From Myxococcales bacterium (GTDB lineage: Bacteria; Myxococcota_A; Polyangia; Polyangiales; Polyangiaceae), in the NCBI GenBank assembly GCA_004193285.1, contig SECP01000038.1:1-39739 (forward strand): a stretch of 39,739 bases of DNA, read 5' to 3'. Below are positions 14,873 to 22,857 of the stretch, one piece after another. Position numbers and translations under genes: made by a program. How positions within the stretch are numbered: position 1 is the stretch's first letter; each line of letters begins with the position of its first letter. The notes under the pieces were generated by a model. The model searched no databases. It saw nothing but the letters and a program-made list of their open reading frames with translations, and was not told the DNA's origin.

Positions 14873-16600
14873 ATGAACACAGCCTGGACGGGTTGGTCGG
14901 TGATCGCGCTCGGCTGGGCTTGTACGGTGGCGTGCAGCAGCAAAAAGCCGGCCGAAGCTGGCGAAGACGGCGGCGCTCCGGGCGCGGCCGGGAGCACTTT
15001 CCAAGCCGAGGGCGGCGCAGCGGCAGCGGGAGCCCCGAGTGATGGCGACGCGGGGGTGCCAGCGGAGGGTAGCAGCGGCTCCGCGCTCGATCCCTGCCAA
15101 GGCGTTACTGCTCAGGGTGAGTGCGTGACTCCGCAGCGCGCTCGCGCCTGCGTGGTGCCTACCGGTAACGGCACGCCGATGCTCGTGACCACCGACTGCC
15201 GCAAGTTCGAACACTGCGATGCAGGTAAAGGCCAAGCGCGCTGCGTTCTGGACGCCGACGCCTGCGTGCCCGGCCAATCCGAATGCTTGGACGACGCATC
15301 GCTGCGGGCTTGTAGCGCGAGCGGCGCCTGGGAGACGAGCCCTTGCGCCGGCAGCTGCCGGCAAAGCGCGCTCGGCGGTTTTTGCGTGGACCAGCAAGCG
15401 GGCGGCACCTTCGAAGGCACGCTCTCCTACGAAGCGGTGGGTCCGTACGACGACTACACGGACTGGTCGGACACCTCTGTAATGCTCCCGGCGGAGGGCG
15501 TGCTGGTGCTTGCCGGCAATGGCAGCGATTGGGTGGACGCGTCACTCGTGGCCGCGGATGGTTCCTTCTCGATACAGGTACCGGCCACGACGACCGGCGA
15601 CGAGCAGCTCGCGTTCTTCCTGCTCCACCCCGACCCTACCGGCGCCTTCGCGCAGTTCGGCGTGTTCGATCCGGAGGTACCGAGCGGCGTGGTCAGCCCG
15701 GACGACGTGCAGGGCGGCCAGGCATGGAGCTGGAGCGCTGCGCTGAGTGACCTCACGAATGGCCAAGACATTCAGATTGGCGAACGCGAGGGCAGCGGCG
15801 CCATTCACATCTTCAGCCGGCTGCTGCAGATCCAGCGCTTCGCGGGGGATTTTTACGGCAAGCCGCCGGGCACGATCGCAGCGTGGATGCATTTGAACAC
15901 GGCCTGGGATTGCGGGGCTTGCTTTGCGCCGTGGGGAGCGGAGGTAGCGTCGATGCCGTTCGACTCGCAGCTCTTCATTTCCGCTACCGCGGAGGACCGC
16001 GCTTACTGGTCGGACGCCGTGACTATCCACGAGAGCGGGCACTATGCGATGTGGAGCTACGGCGTTTCGCCGAACGAGGGCGGGCAGCACTGCTTGGGTC
16101 AGCCAACCGCGCCGGGCCAGGCCTGGAGCGAAGGCTGGGCGACGGGCTTTTCCAGTATCCTGAGAGGCAACTCCGTCTACTGGGACAAGCAGCAAGGGGC
16201 GATGTTCTGGTTCGATCTGCAGCAGCGGCAGTACGACGAAGTGCAATGGCAACGGCCCAAGCCGAGCGCAGGTCTGGAGCAGGCCATCGACGAAAACGAG
16301 GTAGCGGCGATGCTGTACGGCCTTGCGACCGATCCGGAGGTAGGAGGAGACGCCGTGCTCGCGGGCTTGACGACGCCGAGCGTCACCGAGCCGGACTTCA
16401 AGCGCGGCTACACTCGCCACGTTTGGGACATGCGCGACTGCAAGCGCATCGGCTACTTCGACACCGGGGAGACCTCGCCCATGTTCGCAGACTATCTGGA
16501 CGGCCTGGTGTGCGGCGGCGTGGCGCCCGACGCCATCGATCGCAGCACGAGCCCCAGCCAGTTCTACCCGTACCCGAGCGAAAGCCCGATTTGCCAATGA
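14873..16600 (+). CDS. secreted zinc metallopeptidase lipoprotein (HEXXH...E)
   Basis: A 575-residue exported protein. The signal peptide ends near Cys21 (TVAC) and a Gly/Ala/Asp-rich spacer follows to residue 72. Residues 75-172 hold about 14 cysteines in a compact disulfide-rich module. Residues 180-305 are beta-rich, like a carboxypeptidase regulatory or Ig-like domain. The catalytic part has HESGH (His386, Glu387, His390) and, 30 residues on, SEGWA with Glu420 as the likely third zinc ligand, the gluzincin pattern. I cannot assign a MEROPS family. It overlaps the next gene's first possible start by ATGA, so the two are probably co-translated. ATG 14873 is chosen for the signal peptide. 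Confidence 0.85.
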   Translation: MNTAWTGWSVIALGWACTVACSSKKPAEAGEDGGAPGAAGSTFQAEGGAAAAGAPSDGDAGVPAEGSSGSALDPCQGVTAQGECVTPQRARACVVPTGNGTPMLVTTDCRKFEHCDAGKGQARCVLDADACVPGQSECLDDASLRACSASGAWETSPCAGSCRQSALGGFCVDQQAGGTFEGTLSYEAVGPYDDYTDWSDTSVMLPAEGVLVLAGNGSDWVDASLVAADGSFSIQVPATTTGDEQLAFFLLHPDPTGAFAQFGVFDPEVPSGVVSPDDVQGGQAWSWSAALSDLTNGQDIQIGEREGSGAIHIFSRLLQIQRFAGDFYGKPPGTIAAWMHLNTAWDCGACFAPWGAEVASMPFDSQLFISATAEDRAYWSDAVTIHESGHYAMWSYGVSPNEGGQHCLGQPTAPGQAWSEGWATGFSSILRGNSVYWDKQQGAMFWFDLQQRQYDEVQWQRPKPSAGLEQAIDENEVAAMLYGLATDPEVGGDAVLAGLTTPSVTEPDFKRGYTRHVWDMRDCKRIGYFDTGETSPMFADYLDGLVCGGVAPDAIDRSTSPSQFYPYPSESPICQ

Positions 16601-16608
16601 GGTCAGCC

Positions 16609-17139
16609 ATGCGCACTCTTCGTGTCTCGCTTTTCGCGCTCTGCCTCGCTGCCTGCCGCAATGGTGAGCCCGCCGCAGAGCGGCAGCCGGCGGTCTCGCG
16701 ACCGAGCTCGCTGCAAGCCCCGGAGCTCGGTCCCCACCAGAGCCCGGTTTCGGTCCAGCTCTCCGGTCCGGCGCAGGTGACGCCTGGGCAAGACATCGAA
16801 GTGTTCGCTCGCATCGACCGCAGAGCGGGCAGCGCCGCCGCCGTCTCGTTGGAGCTGGAGCTGCCGGAGGGCGCGCGGCTCGTCTCCGGCAACCCGAGCG
16901 AGGTCTTGCCCGCCGGAAATGGAGTGCTGGAGCGGCGCTTCGTGGTGCACTTGGACCGCGTGCCGAGCACGGATATTCAAGTTGTAGCGCAGACGAGCGC
17001 CGCGTCCTTCGGCGCGCGCGCCAAGAGCGCGTACCGCTTCGGTCGCCCCGAGCCCCGCTTCGCAGAGCCGCCACGCAGCGGCAAGTCGCTGAAGGTGGGC
17101 GGCCGCGACGTCGGCAAGCCCATCCAACTTCAGCCCTAG
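16609..17139 (+). CDS. small lipoprotein coupled to the metallopeptidase
   Basis: A 176-residue lipoprotein: MRTLRVSLFALCLAAC lipobox, a Pro/Ser-rich spacer to about 45, then one beta-sandwich-like domain (VSVQLSGPAQVTPGQDIEV, then SLELELPEGARLVSG and RRFVVHLDRVPSTDIQVVAQ), resembling small Ig/DUF11-type folds. ATG 16609 has TGAGGT 5 nt upstream; ATG 16597 overlaps the peptidase stop and would add four residues. No function is known. Position suggests a cofactor, inhibitor or anchor for the peptidase. Confidence 0.75.
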   Translation: MRTLRVSLFALCLAACRNGEPAAERQPAVSRPSSLQAPELGPHQSPVSVQLSGPAQVTPGQDIEVFARIDRRAGSAAAVSLELELPEGARLVSGNPSEVLPAGNGVLERRFVVHLDRVPSTDIQVVAQTSAASFGARAKSAYRFGRPEPRFAEPPRSGKSLKVGGRDVGKPIQLQP

Positions 17140-17140
17140 C

Positions 17141-18313
17141 TCAGAGCGCCTGCTGCAGCACTGCGGAGAGCTCGGCGCTCGTGAGCGCGATCGGGTTGCC
17201 CTTCATGCTACTCGCCACCGCCGCCTTGGCCACGACCTCGGCGACGTCAGCTGGGCGCATGCCGTAACTCGCGAGGCCCGGCACTGCGAGGTCCGCGGCC
17301 AGCTGCCGCACGAACCCGATGCCCTCCTCGATGGAAGCCGCTTCGCGGCCAGTCAAGACGCGCGCCACTCGCTCGAAGCGCGACAAGAGGGGGCTTTGCG
17401 GCGCGCGGGCTCGGAGCGCCGCGACATTGGCCTCCATCACCAGCGGCAAGAGCCGGGCGCACACCGCGCCGTGCGGGCTCTCGAACTGCCCGCCGATGGG
17501 CGCGGCGAAGCCGTGCACCGCGCCGAGCTTGGCGTTTGCTAGCGAGAGCCCGCCGAACAGAGAGCACAGCGCCATGTCCTCACGCGCTGCGAGGTCTGCC
17601 CCGTCGTGAAAAGCTCGCGCGAGCGCTCGAGCGCCGCGCCGCATGCCTTCCAAAGCGAGCGCGTCCGTGAGCGGGTTGTGCTGGCTGCTCACGAACGGCT
17701 CGAGGCATTGCGTGAGCGCGTCCAGCCCGGTCGACGCGGTGACCGCGGGAGGCATGGTGAGCGTGAGCGCCGGATCGATGAGCGCGACCGCGGGGAGCAT
17801 CGAGTCGTGCCGCAGGCTCGCCTTCACGCGGTGCTCGGCGGAAGCGAGCACCGCGTTCTTCGTCACCTCCGCGCCCGTGCCCGCGGTGGTCGGCACCGCG
17901 ACGAGCGGAAGCGCCGGCCGCGGCAGGGGTCGCGCCCGACCGACGACCTCCAAGTATTCGAACGGATCTTGAGGGTTAGCGAGCAGCGCGGCCGCGGCTT
18001 TTCCCAGGTCGATCACGCTGCCCCCGCCGCACGCGACCACGAGCTCCGCCCGAATGCTGGCGCCTGCCGCGACCGCTGCGAGCGCGTCCTCCACGCGGGG
18101 CTCTCCGGCGACGCGAACGTGTGCGAGCTCCAAGCCCGCGCTCCGCAGCTGCTGCTCCAGGGCCGCGTGGCGCGCCGCGCTCTTGCCGGTGACCCACAGC
18201 GCTCGCGTTCCGTAAACCCGGGCGCGCTCGCCCAGCGACTCGGCCACCCCGGAGCCGAATACGATGCGCCCTGCGCTCAGAAACTCGAACGGGCGCACGT
18301 CGGCGTGGCTCAT
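17141..18313 (-). CDS. iron-containing (group III) alcohol dehydrogenase with an altered metal ligand
   Basis: A 390-residue Fe-ADH: GGGSVIDLGK (96-105) binds NAD(P), followed by PTTAGTGAEVT. Metal ligands of this family are Asp, His, His, His. Here Asp198, His267 and His281 are present, but the second ligand position is Gln202 (DALTQ instead of DALTH). It could use a different metal geometry, be specialised (maleylacetate-reductase-like enzymes also depart from the standard set), or be inactive. ATG 18313 overlaps the upstream LsrG-like stop by ATGA, which decides the start. The two genes form an operon divergent from the NsrR-like gene. Substrate is unknown; a small aldehyde or quinol-derived ketone is plausible. 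Confidence 0.88.
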   Translation of the reverse strand: MSHADVRPFEFLSAGRIVFGSGVAESLGERARVYGTRALWVTGKSAARHAALEQQLRSAGLELAHVRVAGEPRVEDALAAVAAGASIRAELVVACGGGSVIDLGKAAAALLANPQDPFEYLEVVGRARPLPRPALPLVAVPTTAGTGAEVTKNAVLASAEHRVKASLRHDSMLPAVALIDPALTLTMPPAVTASTGLDALTQCLEPFVSSQHNPLTDALALEGMRRGARALARAFHDGADLAAREDMALCSLFGGLSLANAKLGAVHGFAAPIGGQFESPHGAVCARLLPLVMEANVAALRARAPQSPLLSRFERVARVLTGREAASIEEGIGFVRQLAADLAVPGLASYGMRPADVAEVVAKAAVASSMKGNPIALTSAELSAVLQQAL

Positions 18314-18642
18314 GCGCGGGGCGTGCTCCAGCGCGACTCGTCCGGACAAAGGCTCTGGTATTTCACGCTCGTTCGCGGGCTCGCCATCATGTCCGCTACC
18401 GCGTCACGCCAGGCGGCGTAGTGCGCGGTCTCCTTGTGGCGAGCGGGAGCTTCCGCCGACTTGTACGCCTCCACCAGTACGAAGCGCGTCGGCTCGTCCG
18501 CCTGCTGCACGACGTCGAACCGGGCGACGCCGGGCTCGTTCAGGCTCGCTTCCGCGTTGAGTCGGGTGGCCGCGACGAAGGCCGCGAGGTACTCGGGCCT
18601 GACGTGAACATGGACGTGCACGACTAACATGGGCGGGATCAT
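18310..18642 (-). CDS. LsrG-like / putative quinol monooxygenase (ABM fold)
   Basis: A 110-residue ABM-fold protein: LVVHVHVHVRPEYLAAFVAAT, FDVVQQADEPTRFVLVEAYKSAEA, ARHKETAHYAAWRDAVADMM. The FDV-Q...EAYK...HK--HY pattern matches LsrG, the phospho-AI-2 isomerase, and related quinol monooxygenases. No other lsr gene is nearby, so AI-2 degradation is not supported and a quinol or enol substrate is as likely. ATG 18642 or ATG 18630 could be the start. The 3' end overlaps the dehydrogenase start by 4 bp, so both products probably act in one short degradative step. Confidence 0.85.
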   Translation of the reverse strand: MIPPMLVVHVHVHVRPEYLAAFVAATRLNAEASLNEPGVARFDVVQQADEPTRFVLVEAYKSAEAPARHKETAHYAAWRDAVADMMASPRTSVKYQSLCPDESRWSTPRA

Positions 18643-18747
18643 TGGCTAGGCCCCGCCGCCGTCAACAACCTCGCTGCGCCCCCGCGTAAACTTCCGATTT
18701 TGCTGCGTTTTCTGACTGGGCATGGCGGTCGCGGGCGACGCCACCTA

Positions 18748-18770
18748 AACTTGCATCCGTGGTACAAGTT
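18748..18770. promoter_or_regulatory. 23-bp dyad with NsrR-operator geometry
   Basis: AACTTG (18748-18753) and CAAGTT (18765-18770) are perfect inverted repeats in an 11-1-11 layout; 8 of 11 positions match between halves. NsrR operators are 11-1-11 dyads with half-sites like AAGNTGCAT, and the left half here reads AACTTGCAT. It lies 26 bp before the NsrR-like start and 105 bp before the divergent LsrG-like start, so it could control both. TAAACTT is repeated at 18687-18693, a possible weaker half-site. Confidence 0.65.
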
Positions 18771-18796
18771 ATCACCCCTCAGGTTTAACGGCTCGC

Positions 18797-19252
18797 ATGC
18801 AGCTCACGCTATTCTCCGACTACTCCCTGCGCATCCTTCTCTACCTGACGATGCATCGCGATCGCCGCGTCGCCTTGCCGGAGATCAGCGCTGCCTACGG
18901 TATCTCGCAGAATCATTTGGTAAAGGTGGTGCAGCGATTGATCGAGGAAGGCTGGGTCGAGAGCGTACGCGGCCGTGGCGGCGGGTTGTCTCTCGCCCAG
19001 GACCCCGCGGACATCAACGTAGCGAGCGTCGTGCGCACCACCGAGCCGCACTTGAATCTAGTCGAGTGCTTCGACTCGGCCTCCAACACCTGCCCCATCG
19101 ATCTCGCTTGCGGGCTCAAGAAGGCGCTCCTTCGTGCTCGAGAGGCGTTCTTGAAAGAGCTGGGGCAGCACACGCTCGCGGACTTCGCGCCGCGGGGTCC
19201 GGCGCTCATCAAGCTTTGGCGAAGCCGGCTCGCGGCTGCGGAGGCAACATGA
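18797..19252 (+). CDS. nsrR: Rrf2-family regulator, NsrR-like (Fe-S, NO-responsive)
   Basis: A 151-residue Rrf2 protein: MQLTLFSDYSLRILLYL opening, winged helix with YGISQNHLVKVVQRLIEEGWVESVRGRGGGLSLA, then the cluster region LVECFDSASNTCPIDLACGLKKAL. Cys91, Cys99 and Cys105 match the three-Cys set of NsrR, although C-X7-C-X5-C differs from the C-X4-C-X5-C of E. coli. NsrR binds [4Fe-4S] or [2Fe-2S] clusters and loses DNA binding when nitric oxide attacks them. The next gene starts inside its stop codon (ATGA). The dyad 26 bp upstream suggests autoregulation. IscR is less likely because the Cys spacing and the ECF motif favour NsrR. Confidence 0.85.
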   Translation: MQLTLFSDYSLRILLYLTMHRDRRVALPEISAAYGISQNHLVKVVQRLIEEGWVESVRGRGGGLSLAQDPADINVASVVRTTEPHLNLVECFDSASNTCPIDLACGLKKALLRAREAFLKELGQHTLADFAPRGPALIKLWRSRLAAAEAT

Positions 19253-20010
19253 AGCAGGCGTACGCGCTGCTCGCGCTGCTGTGCGCATGCGGCGCAGAGG
19301 AATCCGGCCCTCTACCCTCTTCTATCGGCAGTTCCGGGACGGGAGGAACTGGCGGCGAGCCGGCGCCCTTGCCGAACCCGCTCGGGCGCGACCGCTGCAA
19401 GCCGCCGGCGGGGACGACCGGCTCACCGCAAACCATCGAGCAAGCCGTGGCGCTGCTCAACGCGCTCCCGAAACCCACGAGCGTCGCCTGCTTCGTGGAG
19501 AGCTTGGACCGCCCGCTGACCATCCACTCTAGCGACAGCTCTTTCAGCGCTCAGCCCGCGCTGTCGAAGAAGAGCCCGCGAGTCTTCATCAAGACGGGGG
19601 AGCTTTGGTCTACCATCGTGATGGACGGCGACGGGAGCAAGCTCATCGAGTTTGGCTACCTGCTCCCCGGTACCTTGCGCTCCATCAAGGGGGAGTTGGA
19701 GCTCCCACTGGAGGCGCCGGTAGCGCCGAGCGCGCCCTACGACCGCGTGCGCTTCGGGGAGGGCACGGCTTGCGGCCTCTGCCACTCCGAAGAGCGGCTG
19801 GAGCCGGTGAGCGGGGCCGGCAACGCTTTCTCGTCGATCGCCTTTCGGCCTCGGACGGACACCTTCGTGAGTGTGGAGGCGCTGCGGCAGGAGGCGCAGA
19901 CCTGCAACTGGCAAGCCGAGCCTCACCGCTGCGAGATGCTGGCTGCCGTGTTCGGAGGTGGCCCGGTCGTGGAGGGCGCGTTTCCCCCGACCATGAGCAC
20001 GTTCTTTTAG
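19249..20010 (+). CDS. c-heme lipoprotein co-translated with NsrR-like regulator
   Basis: A 253-residue exported protein: short signal peptide with Cys12/Cys14 at the cleavage site (LCAC), a Gly/Pro spacer to about 45, a domain with VACFVESLDRPL and SPRVFIKTGELWSTIVMDG, and near the C-terminus a canonical c-heme site, Cys175-Gly-Leu-Cys178-His179. No other CXXCH is present, so one heme at most. No family name comes to mind. Its ATG overlaps the regulator's stop (ATGA), which means it is a dedicated partner and a likely NO- or stress-linked target: a periplasmic NO-binding, sensing or electron-transfer protein. Its last 4 bp overlap the converging DUF4169 gene. Confidence 0.8.
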   Translation: MKQAYALLALLCACGAEESGPLPSSIGSSGTGGTGGEPAPLPNPLGRDRCKPPAGTTGSPQTIEQAVALLNALPKPTSVACFVESLDRPLTIHSSDSSFSAQPALSKKSPRVFIKTGELWSTIVMDGDGSKLIEFGYLLPGTLRSIKGELELPLEAPVAPSAPYDRVRFGEGTACGLCHSEERLEPVSGAGNAFSSIAFRPRTDTFVSVEALRQEAQTCNWQAEPHRCEMLAAVFGGGPVVEGAFPPTMSTFF

Positions 20011-20207
20011 TCCTCGGGCTTCTTCGGCGTCTCCGTCTCTAGCCGAGCGCCGTCTACCTGAGTCTCCAGTCGCTGCTTCTGCTTCAGCTCCTGCAGACGC
20101 TCCGCCTTGGTGCGGCCGTGCAGGCGGCGGTTCGTCTCGGCCTGCTTCTCCCGCTCTTGCTTGGCCTTCTGCTTCCGAAACTTGTTGAGGTTGACGACCT
20201 TGGCCAT
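20007..20207 (-). CDS. DUF4169 family small protein
   Basis: A 66-residue, highly charged helical protein starting MAKVVNLNKFRKQKAKQ, the conserved DUF4169 opening, then a long Lys/Arg/Glu/Gln helix likely to be extended or coiled. Function unknown. It ends 4 bp inside the heme-lipoprotein gene on the other strand. Confidence 0.82.
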   Translation of the reverse strand: MAKVVNLNKFRKQKAKQEREKQAETNRRLHGRTKAERLQELKQKQRLETQVDGARLETETPKKPED

Positions 20208-20258
20208 GCTTCGTGGTCCAACCTTGGCAGCTCTAGCGAGCCGCGGGTAGCGAGCCGC

Positions 20259-22208
20259 TCAAATCTCGATTTGAGAGCCTATCTCCATCACGCGGCTCGG
20301 CGGGATGCCGAAGAACGCGGTCGCGGGCTGCGCGTTGCGCGTCAGAAATGCGAACATCCGCTCGCGCCACAGCGCCATGCCAGGGTTCTTGGTGGGTAGC
20401 ACCGTCTCCCGGCCGAGGAAGAACGTCGTGAACTCCAAGGAGTAGCCGCTGAATTTCGCGTGATCCAGCAGCTCGGGCACGTTCGGCGTTTCCATAAAGC
20501 CGTAACGCGCGGTCGCTCGCCAGAAGCCGTTCGGCAGCTCCTCGATCTTGACCCGCTCCGAGAGCGGGATCCGCGCCGTCTTCTCCGTGATGATGGTGAG
20601 GAGCAGCACGCGGTCGTGCACGGCGCGCATGTGCAGGAAGCCTTGCAGCAGCGCGGGCGGAGTGCCGGTGTCGTTGCCGGTCATGTACACCGCGGTCCCC
20701 GGGACGCGCGCCGGGCGCTCCAGGATCATGAGCTCGAAGAAGTCCTCGATCGGAACGGTGCGCTCCTTGATCTTGTCGAACAAGAGCTGACGGCCGCGGC
20801 GCCAGGTCGTGAACACGGTGAACATGAAGGCGCCGACGGCGAGCGGAAACCAGCCACCGTGCGCGATCTTCGTCAGGTTCGAGCCCAAGAACACGAGCTC
20901 CAAGCAGAGCAGCGGCACCGTGACGAGCAGCGCCGTCCCAACCGCCCACTTCCACTGCAGCCGCGCGACCACGTACGCGAGGAGCGTGGTGATGGTCATG
21001 TCTAGAGTGACGGCGACGCCGTAGGCCGCGGCCAATCCGCTCGAGCTACCGAAGCCCCACACGGCCGCGATGGCCGCGATCATCAGCAGCCAGTTGACGA
21101 TGGGAACGTAAATCTGCCCGATATGATGGGCGGAAGTGTGCAGGATGCGAACGCGCGGCAAAAAGCCGAGCATCAGCGCCTGCCGCGTGACCGAGAAGGC
21201 GCCTGAGATGAGCGCCTGCGACGCGATGATGGTGGCCATGGTGGACATGACCACCAGCGGGTACAGGGCCCAGCTCGGCGCCAAGTTGTAAAACGGGCTC
21301 TCCAGCGCGCTCGGTCGGTCCAGAAGCAGCGCGCCTTGGCCAAAGTAGTTGAGGAGCAAGCCCGGCAAAGCGATCGTGAACCAAGCGGTGCGGATCGGCT
21401 TCGCGCCGAAGTGGCCCATGTCCGCGTAGAGCGCCTCGCCGCCCGTCACCACCAGGAAGACGGAGCCGAGCACCAGGAAGGCAAGCTTGCCGTTGCGCGT
21501 GAAGAACCAGACCGCGTGCGCCGGGTTGACGGCCTCCACGATGCCTGGGTGCCGCACGATGTTGTAGATACCGAGGCCGGCCAAGGTCATGAACCAGAGC
21601 AGCATCACCGGGCCGAAGATGGCGCCCACGCTGCCGGTGCCGCGCCGCTGGGCGGAGAACAACAGCAGCAGGATGCCGCTGGCGATGGGCAAGATCAGCG
21701 GCTTCAGAGCCGGCGTCGCGATCTCGAGGCCCTCCACCGCGCTCAGCACGGAGATGGCGGGCGTGATGATGCCGTCACCGAACAACAGCGAGGCTCCGAA
21801 CAGCCCGAACGTCAAAGCCAGCCGATGCGCCCACGGGCGCATGCCCTTGCTGGACACCGCCAGCGCGGTCAGCGCCAAGATACCGCCCTCACCCGCGTTG
21901 TCCGCGCGCAGCACGTAGGCCACGTACTTGAGCGAGATGACGATCATCAACGCCCAGAACACGAGCGAGACGATGCCGTACACGTTGGGCGGGCTCGCGG
22001 CCACGCCGTGGGAGTGGTTCAAGCACTCGCGGAGCGCGTACAGCGGGCTCGTACCGATATCCCCGAATACGACGCCCAGCGACGCGAGCGTGACCGCGAA
22101 GAGCCCCTTGTTCGCTTCCCCGTGACCGTGGTCGTGCTCATGACCGGGGCCGTCTTTTGACGCTGGTTGCGCGGTCGAATCGCTTGCCGGCGCCTGGCCG
22201 TCACTCAT
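20259..22208 (-). CDS. kup: Kup-family low-affinity K+ transporter
   Basis: A 649-residue inner-membrane K+/H+ symporter, slightly longer than the E. coli protein (622). It has the KUP signature GDIGTSPLYALREC (49-62), ADNAGEGGILALTAL, GDGIITPAISVLSAVEG, and about 12 membrane segments to residue 460, then a cytoplasmic tail. The N-terminus is unusual: a 34-residue extension with HEHDHGHG at 23-30, a possible metal-binding or pH-sensing patch. Single gene; no c-di-AMP riboswitch-like leader was recognised. No strong Shine-Dalgarno before ATG 22208. Confidence 0.95.
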   Translation of the reverse strand: MSDGQAPASDSTAQPASKDGPGHEHDHGHGEANKGLFAVTLASLGVVFGDIGTSPLYALRECLNHSHGVAASPPNVYGIVSLVFWALMIVISLKYVAYVLRADNAGEGGILALTALAVSSKGMRPWAHRLALTFGLFGASLLFGDGIITPAISVLSAVEGLEIATPALKPLILPIASGILLLLFSAQRRGTGSVGAIFGPVMLLWFMTLAGLGIYNIVRHPGIVEAVNPAHAVWFFTRNGKLAFLVLGSVFLVVTGGEALYADMGHFGAKPIRTAWFTIALPGLLLNYFGQGALLLDRPSALESPFYNLAPSWALYPLVVMSTMATIIASQALISGAFSVTRQALMLGFLPRVRILHTSAHHIGQIYVPIVNWLLMIAAIAAVWGFGSSSGLAAAYGVAVTLDMTITTLLAYVVARLQWKWAVGTALLVTVPLLCLELVFLGSNLTKIAHGGWFPLAVGAFMFTVFTTWRRGRQLLFDKIKERTVPIEDFFELMILERPARVPGTAVYMTGNDTGTPPALLQGFLHMRAVHDRVLLLTIITEKTARIPLSERVKIEELPNGFWRATARYGFMETPNVPELLDHAKFSGYSLEFTTFFLGRETVLPTKNPGMALWRERMFAFLTRNAQPATAFFGIPPSRVMEIGSQIEI

Positions 22209-22857
22209 CGGTTCGGGATCTATCCCACCCGCTCGGCGCTGGGAACGGTTTCCGGCTCAGTCGGGCGGTCGGCACGGGCAACGCGGAGTGCCCGGGAAGA
22301 TTCGCCTCGCTGGAGGTGCCGCGTTTGACGAGGCGTTTGACGCGGCGGCGGCACGACTGTCGCGTGAAGCACCGCTGGCAAATATTTGGCCCCCATGCAC
22401 CGGACAGAAGCTCGTCGCCCCTCACGCGTGTGCCCGTAGCCCCTCACACGCATGCCGATTGCGTCCGCCTCATGGCACGCGGCCATCTCCCCTGCTCGCA
22501 GCGGTCGCACCGAAGTCGAGCGCACCGGAACGCGTCGAGTGCACAGCCAAGCCTCGGCGAGCGGAGCGGCAGCGCGCTTTGGAAGCTCACGCGTCGCGAC
22601 TGCGCTGCCGCCCTGCGTCAGTGCGCGAGTCTCAGCTTGATGCGTCGATCACGGATCGCAGCGCCATCAGTCGGTGACGCGGCTGGCATCGATACCATCG
22701 GCCGTTCGCCTGAGCCGCCTGCGGCTTGGACGCAATCGCCGTCGAGTCTTCCCACCGTTCGTCTCGCACTCGAAGGGAGCTCGGCGAGCACTCCTCGGTT
22801 GGTGTGAGATGTCTCCGCGGAGCACGGACCGCGCACGTTTGTAGTATCTTCGCGTGC
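22209..22857. other. 649-bp divergent intergenic region, no gene seen
   Basis: Between the divergent kup and sugar-kinase genes. Short ORFs exist on both strands but show no conserved-looking protein. A loose direct repeat (GCCCCTCACGCGTG and GCCCCTCACACGCATG) occurs around 22417-22454. TAGTAT (22842-22847) ends 10 nt before the kinase ATG and may be its -10 box. The length leaves room for an unrecognised small RNA. Confidence 0.4.

Noticed and set aside
15542..17074. 510-residue antisense ORF over the metallopeptidase and lipoprotein genes
   Set aside because: Arg/Ala/Gly-rich low-complexity translation, typical of GC-rich shadow frames; the plus strand has clear motifs and signal peptides.
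10759..18642. Antibiotic cluster suggested by two ABM-fold genes
   Set aside because: They are far apart, and no PKS, NRPS, transporter or resistance gene is present. The family name does not imply antibiotic synthesis.
18310..18642. LsrG proper, indicating AI-2 breakdown
   Set aside because: The pattern fits LsrG-like proteins, but no lsrK, lsrF or transporter gene is nearby, so only the fold is assigned.
22209..22857. Small proteins in the kup/kinase gap
   Set aside because: Frames overlap each other on both strands with no conserved-looking sequence, signal peptide or ribosome site.
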